Positions 8,495 to 16,729 of a stretch of 47,710 nt of DNA are shown here, piece by piece (positions within the stretch are counted from its first letter, which is position 1; each line of letters opens with the position of its first letter). Origin of the DNA: Duganella aceris (GTDB taxonomy: Bacteria > Pseudomonadota > Gammaproteobacteria > Burkholderiales > Burkholderiaceae_D); assembly GCF_011090165.1 (NCBI RefSeq), contig NZ_JAADJT010000023.1:1-47710 (forward strand), written 5' to 3'. The translations under genes were made by a program, and so were the position numbers. The notes below the pieces were generated by a model. It saw nothing but the letters and a program-made list of their open reading frames with translations. It did not search any database and was not told the origin of the DNA.

Positions 8495-8586
8495 CGGGGT
8501 CAGTTCCGGCATCGTGCCACGGGCTGTGCCGTAATCTTCCATACGGCAGAGTTCGTGGCACGATGCCGGAACTGACCCCGTTTTTT
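8495..8586. repeat. Perfect 27-bp-arm hairpin with GGGGTCAG tips, copy 2, with terminator-like T-run
   Basis: The left arm is 8495-8521 and the right arm 8554-8580; all 27 bases pair. The 32-base loop contains its own 7-bp hairpin (TGCCGTA / TACGGCA). The tips CGGGGTCAG / CTGACCCCG match those of the hairpin at 6114-6175, but the inner arm sequence differs. The right arm is followed by TTTTTT (8581-8586). The element sits 14 bases after the ybdD-type stop, so it probably also ends the cstA operon transcript. Confidence 0.85.
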
Positions 8587-8654
8587 ACAACGGAACTTTT
8601 GGCGCGACCACAGGTCCAACCTCCTTGAGCCGTTTGGCGGGCGATGGGAGCGTC

Positions 8655-9524
8655 ATGACACAGCAATTTTCTTATCAGCAGGCGTTCGCCCGCAACATCG
8701 GCTGGGTCACGCCGGCCGAACAATCGGTGCTGCGCGGCAAGCGCATCGCCATCGCCGGCATGGGCGGGGTCGGCGGCGTGCATCTGCTGACCCTGGCGCG
8801 GCTGGGCGTCGGCGCCTTCCACATCGCCGACTTCGACCGCTTCGACATCGCCAACTTCAATCGCCAGGTCGGCGCCACCGTGTCGACCCTCGGGCAACCC
8901 AAGGTCGACGTGCTGGCCGAGATGGCGCGCGACGTCAATCCCGAGCTCAGGCTGACCCGCTTTCCCGAGGGCGTCGACAGCCGCAACCTTGCCGCCTTCT
9001 TCGACAGTGTAGACTTGTATGTCGACGGCTTGGATTTCTTCGCCTTCGGCGCGCGCCAGGCCACCTTCGCCGCCTGCGCCCGGCTCGGCATCCCGGCCAT
9101 CACCGCCGCGCCGCTGGGCATGGGCGCGGCGGTGCTGAACTTCCTGCCGGGCGGCATGACGTTCGAGGAATACTTCGGCTGGGGCGAACTGCCGGACCAG
9201 GAAAAGGCGCTGCGCTTCCTGGTCGGCCTGGCGCCGGCCGGGCTGCACGGCGGCTACCTGGTCGATCCGTCGAGCATCAACCTGCAAGAGCAGCGCGGGC
9301 CGTCCACCATCATGGGCTGCCAGCTGTGCGCCGGCGCGGCGGCCACCGAGGCGCTGAAGATCCTGCTCAACCGCGGCGAGATCCTGGCGGCGCCGCGCGG
9401 TTATCAGTTCGACGCTTATCGCAACAAGCTGGTGCGCACCTGGCGCCCCGGCGGCAACCGCCATCCGCTGCAACGGCTGGCGCTGATGCTGGCGCGGCGG
9501 CGCCGGCCCGGAGCACAATCATGA
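8655..9524 (+). CDS. E1-like (ThiF/MoeB superfamily) adenylyltransferase
   Basis: This is a 289-residue Rossmann-fold enzyme. The nucleotide loop GMGGVGG is at 35-41, the arginine-finger motif NFNRQ at 67-71, the conserved lysine K83 in QPKVDVL, and DGLD at 124-127, all as in E1/ThiF/MoeB proteins that adenylate a carboxylate. A single CQLC (222-225) stands where other members have GxxxxQAxEALK; a second CxxC for zinc is not seen, nor is an obvious catalytic thiol loop. The ATG at 8655 is chosen over a TTG at 8625. The stop overlaps the next ATG by 4 nt (ATGA). The pairing with a nitroreductase recalls the fused ThiF-nitroreductase (MoeY/Rv1355c-type) proteins of actinobacteria. Substrate unknown. 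Confidence 0.88.
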   Translation: MTQQFSYQQAFARNIGWVTPAEQSVLRGKRIAIAGMGGVGGVHLLTLARLGVGAFHIADFDRFDIANFNRQVGATVSTLGQPKVDVLAEMARDVNPELRLTRFPEGVDSRNLAAFFDSVDLYVDGLDFFAFGARQATFAACARLGIPAITAAPLGMGAAVLNFLPGGMTFEEYFGWGELPDQEKALRFLVGLAPAGLHGGYLVDPSSINLQEQRGPSTIMGCQLCAGAAATEALKILLNRGEILAAPRGYQFDAYRNKLVRTWRPGGNRHPLQRLALMLARRRRPGAQS

Positions 9525-10627
9525 GCAAAATGGAGCTGCACCTGGACGCGACACTGGAACACATCCTGGAACTGGCGCGCTGGGCCCCCAGCGGCGACAA
9601 CACCCAGCCGTGGCGCTTCGAGATCCTCGACGCGCGCCGGCTGGTGGTGCACGGCCACGACACCCGCGAGCATTGCGTCTACGACCTGGACGGCCATCCC
9701 AGCCAGATCTCGATCGGCGCGCTGCTGGAGACCATGGCGATCGCCGCCAGCACCTTCCAGCTGCGGATGCACGCGATGCGCCATCTGGAGTCGCCCGACA
9801 ACCGCCCCACGATCAGCGTCGAATTCGCGCCGGCGCCGGGACTGGAGCCCGATCCGCTGGCCGACGCCATCCTGGCGCGCAGCGTGCAGCGTCGCGCGCT
9901 GAGCCGGCGTCCGCTGACGGCGCAAGAGAAGGCGGCGCTGGCGGCGTCCCTGCCATCCGGCCACGAGGTGGTCTGGCTGGAGGGCGCGCGGCGGACGGCG
10001 GCGGCGCGGCTGATGTTCCGCAACGCCAAGCTGCGCCTGACCATGCCGGAGGCGCACCAGGTGCACCAGTCCATCATCGCCTGGAACGCCCGCTACAGCG
10101 AAGACCGCATCCCCGACCAGGCGCTGGGCGTGGACGCCGTCACGGCCAGGCTGATGCGCTGGATCATGCGCGACTGGCGCCGGGTGGAGTTCTTCAACAC
10201 CTGGCTGGCCGGCACGCTGGCGCCGCGCCTGCAGATGGACCTGCTGCCCGGCCTGGCCTGCGCCGCGCATTTCGTGCTGACCGGACCGCGCCCGCCGCAG
10301 CGCATCGACGACTACCTCGCCGCCGGCCGCGCCATGCAGCGCTTCTGGCTGACCGCGACGGCGCAGGGCCTGCAACTGCAACCGGAGCTGACGCCGCTGA
10401 TCTTCTCCCGCTACGTGCGCGAGGGCCGGGTGTTTTCCGGCGCGCCGGGCATGCGGCAGCGCGCGCAGGACCTGGCGCGGCAAGGCGCGGCGCTGGCCGG
10501 CCAGCAGACCTGGGAGGCGGCGGTGTTCATGGGACGCATCGGCGCCGGCGAGGCGGCGCGGGCGCGCTCGCTGCGGCGTCCGCTGCGCGAGCTGCTGGTC
10601 GGCCCGGGCGCCACCGGGAGCCACTGA
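9521..10627 (+). CDS. Nitroreductase-fold protein (E1-associated, MoeY C-terminal-like)
   Basis: The protein has 368 residues, longer than the 200-220 of ordinary NfsB-type nitroreductases. The FMN-binding start is clear: LELARWAPSGDNTQPWRFEI (about 16-35). RSVQRRALSRRPLTAQEKAAL and AAGRAMQRFWLTATAQGLQLQ match later nitroreductase regions. A family-specific insertion lies between them (about 150-250: LTMPEAHQVHQSIIAWNARY to RRVEFFNTWLAGTLAPR). It is predicted to be an FMN-dependent oxidoreductase acting with the E1-like protein encoded just upstream (4-nt overlap). Whether it reduces or dehydrogenates its substrate cannot be told. Confidence 0.82.
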   Translation: MSKMELHLDATLEHILELARWAPSGDNTQPWRFEILDARRLVVHGHDTREHCVYDLDGHPSQISIGALLETMAIAASTFQLRMHAMRHLESPDNRPTISVEFAPAPGLEPDPLADAILARSVQRRALSRRPLTAQEKAALAASLPSGHEVVWLEGARRTAAARLMFRNAKLRLTMPEAHQVHQSIIAWNARYSEDRIPDQALGVDAVTARLMRWIMRDWRRVEFFNTWLAGTLAPRLQMDLLPGLACAAHFVLTGPRPPQRIDDYLAAGRAMQRFWLTATAQGLQLQPELTPLIFSRYVREGRVFSGAPGMRQRAQDLARQGAALAGQQTWEAAVFMGRIGAGEAARARSLRRPLRELLVGPGATGSH

Positions 10628-11301
10628 TGCGCGCCATCAAGCCGGGCCAGATCGCCGTCTTCATGGCCCTGCTGAGCTTGATCCTGATGCTGGGCGTCGG
10701 CACCACCGCGCTGCTGTTCGGCGGCCTGCCGCTGGGGGATTTTCGCGGCGTGCTGCTGTTGCTGGGCGGCGTGCTGCTGACTTATCTTTACGCCTTCCTG
10801 GTGTACCGCTGCTTCCTGGCCGCGCTGCCGCTGCGCGAAGGCGCGGTGGCGGAAAACTCGCGCCACGAGCTGGCCGCCAACGTCAACATCCTGTTCTACC
10901 TGCTGCTGTTCAACGCGCTGATCCGCACCCACTTCATTCCGGTGCCGCTGCTGCGCCTGGTCTATCTGGCGCTGGGCGCGCGGCTGGGCGCCAACACCTA
11001 CAGCGCCGGCGTGCTGCTCGATCCGCCGCTGACCCGCATCGGCAGCAACACCATCATCGGCCACGACGCGGCGATCTTCGGCCACGTCATCGAAGGCGAC
11101 AAGCTGGAGCTCAAGGCGGTGACCATCGGCGACACGGTGACCATCGGCGCCACCGCCGTGGTGATGGCGGGCGTGAGCATCGGCGACCGCGCCATCGTCT
11201 CGGCCGGCGCGGTGGTGACCAAGGACACGGTGATCGCGCCCGGCGAAATCTGGGGCGGCATCCCGGCGCGCCGGCTCAAGGCCGCGCCGGCCCCGGCCTG
11301 A
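10627..11301 (+). CDS. Membrane-anchored left-handed beta-helix acyltransferase
   Basis: This is a 224-residue protein whose ATG overlaps the preceding stop by one base (TGATG). Two hydrophobic segments (about 10-30 and 38-60) and a third weaker one (about 82-110) precede a hexapeptide-repeat region (about 118-215). That region contains IGSNTIIGHDAAIFGHVIEG and IGDTVTIGATAVVMAGVSIG, ending in IWGGIPARRLK. This is the LbH fold of acetyl/acyltransferases. The histidine in IIGHDA or IFGHVI could be catalytic. As third gene of the E1/nitroreductase operon it probably acylates or otherwise caps the product at the membrane; this is inference. Confidence 0.85.
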   Translation: MRAIKPGQIAVFMALLSLILMLGVGTTALLFGGLPLGDFRGVLLLLGGVLLTYLYAFLVYRCFLAALPLREGAVAENSRHELAANVNILFYLLLFNALIRTHFIPVPLLRLVYLALGARLGANTYSAGVLLDPPLTRIGSNTIIGHDAAIFGHVIEGDKLELKAVTIGDTVTIGATAVVMAGVSIGDRAIVSAGAVVTKDTVIAPGEIWGGIPARRLKAAPAPA

Positions 11302-11378
11302 CGGATTTTTTTACAGTGCGCGCGCCGCCGCCGTGCCGCGCGCGCGCAAGTGGTTGATTTGATGAGGAACCCCAGCAC

Positions 11379-11394
11379 TGGCAAGGCTTTTGCT
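11379..11394 (+). promoter_or_regulatory. Sigma-54 type (-24/-12) promoter of the PEP-CTERM gene
   Basis: TGGCAAGGCTTTTGCT matches the RpoN consensus TGGCAC-N5-TTGC, with exactly 10 bases between the GG (11380-11381) and GC (11392-11393) dinucleotides. Transcription would begin near 11404, about 43 nt before the ATG at 11448. This also argues against a start at an upstream ATG at 11397. PEP-CTERM genes in other betaproteobacteria are known to be controlled by PrsK/PrsR and RpoN, which fits. Confidence 0.7.
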
Positions 11395-11447
11395 CTATGG
11401 ACGATACGAACCCGATCCCCGGATTCCCCTCTTTCCAGGAGCACGCA

Positions 11448-12365
11448 ATGAACATCCTCAACCCCGCGTTGGCCACCGCCTTGCTCGCCGGCGCGCTGAC
11501 GGCGCCGCTGGCGATGGCCGGCCCCACCGTCGGCCTCGACCCCACCGGCAGCGGCGCCTACACCACCTATGCCGATTTGTGGACCAACGTCACCAACACC
11601 GGCCTGGCCACCAACTTCATTCCCGGCCGCATCGTCGGCCCCGGCGCCACCGCCCCCTATCTGACCGAGCTGCGCTCGCAGATGGTGATCGGCACTATGA
11701 CCAACAGCAACATCCCCGGCATCGTCACCCCGAACGGCCTCAACACCAATTTCGAGATCAGCAAGGTGGTGCGCTTCCAGGAGCTGGTCGACGCGCAATC
11801 GGCCAGCACCGCCCACTTCACGCTGCCCGCCACGCAGGCGGTCGCGATGGACGTCGACCCGATCCGCGCCGGCGTGCAGAACATCGCGATCTACTTCGAC
11901 GACATCACCGACGGCAGCGTGGCGGTGCCGGGCAACGGCGCCAACACCGTGCGCTGCTACGGCGGCGGCTCGACCTCGGCCGGCTGCGGCGGGGCCGGCG
12001 GCGATGGCGACGGCATCATGATCCTGTCCGGCCACATCATCTTCAACGACGCCAGCTTCACCGCCACCGGCGCGGTCGGCACCGGTTCCTTCGATTCGCG
12101 CTTCATGATCGACTATGTCGATCCCGCCTACCTGGACGTCGTGACCGGCTCCATCTTCCAGGACAAGCTGACCGGCACCACCAACGTGCCATCGTTCTTC
12201 CAGCCGCAGCAGATGTGGGATGGCGCGACGCCCACCACGGTGCCGTTCCTGAAGGTCGATTCGTCGCAGAGCTTCGCGGCCGTTCCAGAACCCGCCACGC
12301 TGGCATTGATGGGCCTGGGCTTTGCCGGCCTGGCGCTGGGTCGTCGTCGCAAAGTGCAGTCCTGA
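11448..12365 (+). CDS. PEP-CTERM sorting domain exported protein
   Basis: This is a 305-residue secreted protein. A signal peptide (about 1-25) ends in APLAMAGP. The C-terminus is a textbook exosortase sorting signal: VPEP at 279-282, a hydrophobic helix ATLALMGLGFAGLALG, then the basic cluster RRRK. The middle is a low-cysteine beta-rich domain with a single C-x(10)-C pair (RCYGGGSTSAGCGG, about 167-180). The AGGAG ribosome site at 11437-11441 supports this start. The protein is expected to be processed by an exosortase (EpsH type) and placed at the cell surface with exopolysaccharide. No exosortase gene is in the window. The glycosyltransferase gene on the opposite strand is its neighbour. 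Confidence 0.93.
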   Translation: MNILNPALATALLAGALTAPLAMAGPTVGLDPTGSGAYTTYADLWTNVTNTGLATNFIPGRIVGPGATAPYLTELRSQMVIGTMTNSNIPGIVTPNGLNTNFEISKVVRFQELVDAQSASTAHFTLPATQAVAMDVDPIRAGVQNIAIYFDDITDGSVAVPGNGANTVRCYGGGSTSAGCGGAGGDGDGIMILSGHIIFNDASFTATGAVGTGSFDSRFMIDYVDPAYLDVVTGSIFQDKLTGTTNVPSFFQPQQMWDGATPTTVPFLKVDSSQSFAAVPEPATLALMGLGFAGLALGRRRKVQS

Positions 12366-12386
12366 ACCGCAGCAGCGGTCTTTGCA

Positions 12387-12423
12387 GCGGACCCGGCGCA
12401 GCCAGCCTGGTCCGCTTTTTTTT
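12387..12423 (+). terminator. Intrinsic terminator after the PEP-CTERM gene
   Basis: AGCGGACC (12387-12394) pairs with GGTCCGCT (12410-12417) and is followed by a run of T residues to 12423. It lies 22 bases after the stop codon. Confidence 0.82.
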
Positions 12424-12450
12424 CGCCCGATCGCTTTGCTCCCGATGGCC

Positions 12451-13656
<1,206 letters not shown>

Positions 13657-13836
13657 CCCGATAGCTTGCGACGCGCAAGGCGGCAGGGTTTGAGCCAGCG
13701 CAAACGTGCGCCTTAGACGCAGATCAATGTCCGCGCCGCGCGAAGCGGATACTTTTCCGATTGGCACTCACTGATCAGCTTGCTGCACCCGCCGCGCCGA
13801 CGCTTTCGACGCCCACCGTTTGCAACCGCTCACGCC

Positions 13837-16728
13837 ATGTTCCACTTCGAACGCTCCGGCCCGCGCCAAAAACTGACGGTCATCCCGGTGCTCGCGACCG
13901 GCAGCGCGCTGCTGCTGGTGTTCATCGTCTTCGCCGCCGCCTCCGTGCTGGGCCACACCGACGCACAACGCAAACAGCTGTCCGCGCTGGCCGGCGTGAT
14001 CGGCAACAACAGCAAGTCCGCGCTGATGCTCGCCGACCGCACGCAGGCCGAACAGACGCTGGCCACGTTGGCGCTCGAGGACGACATCCTGCAGGCGGCG
14101 CTGTACGACGGCGACGGCAAGCTGCTGGCGCGCTACGCCGCCGCCGGCCTGGCGCCGGAGCGCGCGGCGCCGGACGCGGTGGACACCGCCGGCGCCGATC
14201 TGCGCAGCGAGCACAGCGGCCCGCCGTGGGCGCCGGCGCTGCGCGTGCAGCGCGCGGTGCGCAGCGGCGCCGATGCCGACGGCGGCCCCGGCGTGCTGGC
14301 CGGCGTGGTGATGGTGGAAAGCGCGCAGCTGCGCATGTGGCTCGATATCCTCAAGAACCTGGGCGCCGCCGCCGTCGCCGCCGTGCTGGCGTTCATGACG
14401 GCGCTGCTGACGGCGGCGCGCTTCAAGGGCGGCATCGCCGAGCCGGTCGGCCAGCTGATCGCCGCCGCGCAGCAAGTGAGCCGCGGCCAGCAAACGCCGC
14501 GCATCGCGCATCAGCGCGGCGACGAGCTGGGCGCGCTGATCGACAGCTTCAACGACATGCTGGCCCAGGTGGAGGGCCGCGACGCCGCGCTGGCGCAATA
14601 CCGCGACCAGCTGGAACGCCAGGTCGGCGTGCGCACCGAGCAGCTGGAAAAAGCCAAGAACGCGGCCGAGGCCGCCAGCAAGGCCAAGAGCGCCTTCCTC
14701 GCCACCATGAGCCACGAAATCCGCACCCCGATGAATGGCGTGCTGGGCATGACCGAGCTGCTGCTGGCGACCCGCCTGTCCGAGCAGCAGCGCCACTACA
14801 CCGACATGGTCAAGCGCTCCGGCGAGCATCTGCTGGTGATCATCAACGACATCCTCGACTTCTCCAAGATCGAGGCCGGCAAGCTGACCGTCGAATACAT
14901 CCATTTCAACTTCCGCGATCTGCTCGACGACATCGACAACGTGTTCTCGCCGCAGGCGCAGGCCAAGGGCATCCGGCTGGAGCTGGCGATCGCCAACAAT
15001 ATTCCGGTCGCCATCTGCGGCGATCCCAACCGGCTGCGCCAGGTGATCTTCAACCTGCTGGGCAACGCCATCAAGTTCACCGAGAGCGGCAAGATCACCG
15101 TCAGGGTGGCGGTGGCGCGCGAGGACGCGCAATCGGTCGGCCTGCGCTTCGAGGTGCACGACACCGGCATCGGCGTCTCCAGCGAGGCGCGCGAGCACAT
15201 CTTCGATTCCTTCTCGCAGGCGGACGGTTCGACCACGCGCAAGCACGGCGGCACCGGTCTCGGCCTGGCGATCTCGAAGCAACTGGTGGAGCTGATGGGC
15301 GGCACGATAGGCGTGGACCATGCGCTAACTCAAGGGTCGATCTTCTGGTTTGCCGTAAATTTCGATAAACGCCGCGTCGATATCGACGATCCATCCACCG
15401 CCGCACAGGGAATCCGCGCTTTGATTGTCGATGAAAACCCCGCCAGCCGCGCCGCGCTGGAGCGGCAGCTGAGCGCTTGGCGGATCGCCAGCGCCGCCGC
15501 CGCCGCCACCGACGCCCTGTCGCAGCTGCGGCGGGCGGCGGCGGACGGTCGCGCCTACGACGTGGTGCTGCTGGACATGGAACTGCCGCGCACCAGCGGG
15601 CTGGCGCTGGCGGCGGCGATCCATGCCGAGCCGGCGCTGGCGGCGTCGCGGCTGCTGTTGCTGAGCAGCGAACGGCGCGCCGCCGACGGCGTGCAGCGGC
15701 GCCAGGCCGGGGTCGCCTTCCAGTTGATCAAGCCGCCGCGCGCCTGCGATCTGTACGACGCCATCGTCACGCCGTCGCGCGACGGCGGCCGCCATCCCCC
15801 TGCCGCGCGTGGCGGCGACGCGCCATCCCCCGTTGCCGAGCCGGCCTCGGCGCCCGCCGCCCCGCCGCTGACCGTCCTCAGCGTCAACGCCAGCGCAGGC
15901 GTTGGCTTCGCATCGGCGCCGCGCGCGCGCAAGCGGCGCAAGGTGCTGCTGGCGGAAGACAACCCGGTCAACGTCGAAGTCGCTAGCGCCATGCTGGAGG
16001 GCCTGGGCCTGGACGTCAGCCGCGCCTGCAACGGCGAGGAGGCGCTGCAGTCGGTGCGCGCCGGCGACTTCGACCTGATCCTGATGGATTGCCAGATGCC
16101 GGTGATGGACGGCTTCGCCGCCACGGCGGAAATCCGCCGCCACCAGCAACAGCGCGGGCGCGCCGGCAGCCTGCCGATCATCGCGATCACCGCCAACGCG
16201 CTGCAGGGCGACCGCGAATCCTGCCTGGCCGCCGGCATGGACGATTACCTGAGCAAACCGTTCACCCAGCAAGCGCTGGGGCAAACCATCGCGCGCTGGA
16301 TCACGCTGCCGCGCGTCGCCGCGCCGCCGGACGAGGCCGCGACGCCAGCGCCGACGCCCACCGTCCCGGCCGCCCAGCATATCAACCGGCAAGCCCTGAA
16401 CAACATCCGCGCGCTGAGCGCCAGCAACGGCGACGCGCTGCTGGAACGCGTGCTGCATGCCTATATCAACGACACTCCGACCCACCTGCACACCATCCGC
16501 CAGGCGATCGCCAACGGCAACGCCGGACAGATGCGCAAATCCGCCCACAGCCTGAAATCCAGCAGCGCCAATGTCGGCGCCGACGCGCTGGCGCAGCGCT
16601 GCAGGGAGCTGGAACAGCTGGGCCGCAACGACACCACCGCCGGCGCCGCAGTCCTGCTGGCGGAGATGGAACGATCTTTCCAGGCCGCGCGGCAGGCGTT
16701 GGGAGCAATACTGGAAAAGGAAATCTGA
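13837..16728 (+). CDS. Hybrid sensor histidine kinase (CHASE8-like, HAMP, HK, REC, REC, HPt)
   Basis: This is a 963-residue BarA-like phosphorelay kinase. TM1 is at about 15-38. The periplasmic CHASE8-like domain is at about 40-165 (GVIGNNSKSALMLADRTQAE), TM2 at about 175-195, and HAMP at about 200-250. HisKA has the phosphoacceptor H293 in FLATMSHEIRTPMNGVLG. HATPase_c contains DPNRLRQVIFNLLGNAIKFT and GTGLGLAISKQL. Receiver 1 is divergent but keeps D580 (LLDMELP). Receiver 2 carries D751 (ILMDCQMPVMDG). The HPt domain has H904 (KSAHSLKSSS). The ATG at 13837 is chosen over a TTG 19 codons upstream. Only one base separates it from the REC-PAS-GGDEF-EAL gene, its likely phosphorelay partner. 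Confidence 0.93.
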   Translation: MFHFERSGPRQKLTVIPVLATGSALLLVFIVFAAASVLGHTDAQRKQLSALAGVIGNNSKSALMLADRTQAEQTLATLALEDDILQAALYDGDGKLLARYAAAGLAPERAAPDAVDTAGADLRSEHSGPPWAPALRVQRAVRSGADADGGPGVLAGVVMVESAQLRMWLDILKNLGAAAVAAVLAFMTALLTAARFKGGIAEPVGQLIAAAQQVSRGQQTPRIAHQRGDELGALIDSFNDMLAQVEGRDAALAQYRDQLERQVGVRTEQLEKAKNAAEAASKAKSAFLATMSHEIRTPMNGVLGMTELLLATRLSEQQRHYTDMVKRSGEHLLVIINDILDFSKIEAGKLTVEYIHFNFRDLLDDIDNVFSPQAQAKGIRLELAIANNIPVAICGDPNRLRQVIFNLLGNAIKFTESGKITVRVAVAREDAQSVGLRFEVHDTGIGVSSEAREHIFDSFSQADGSTTRKHGGTGLGLAISKQLVELMGGTIGVDHALTQGSIFWFAVNFDKRRVDIDDPSTAAQGIRALIVDENPASRAALERQLSAWRIASAAAAATDALSQLRRAAADGRAYDVVLLDMELPRTSGLALAAAIHAEPALAASRLLLLSSERRAADGVQRRQAGVAFQLIKPPRACDLYDAIVTPSRDGGRHPPAARGGDAPSPVAEPASAPAAPPLTVLSVNASAGVGFASAPRARKRRKVLLAEDNPVNVEVASAMLEGLGLDVSRACNGEEALQSVRAGDFDLILMDCQMPVMDGFAATAEIRRHQQQRGRAGSLPIIAITANALQGDRESCLAAGMDDYLSKPFTQQALGQTIARWITLPRVAAPPDEAATPAPTPTVPAAQHINRQALNNIRALSASNGDALLERVLHAYINDTPTHLHTIRQAIANGNAGQMRKSAHSLKSSSANVGADALAQRCRELEQLGRNDTTAGAAVLLAEMERSFQAARQALGAILEKEI

Positions 16729-16729
16729 C

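Noticed and set aside
8655..11301. CBASS/Bil-type ubiquitin-like conjugation defence system
   Set aside because: There is an E1-like protein, but no E2, JAB peptidase, ubiquitin-like protein or cyclase gene; the neighbours are a nitroreductase and an acyltransferase.
11397..11447. Earlier start for the PEP-CTERM gene at 11397
   Set aside because: It lies upstream of the predicted sigma-54 transcription start and would spoil the signal peptide; 11448 has an AGGAG site.
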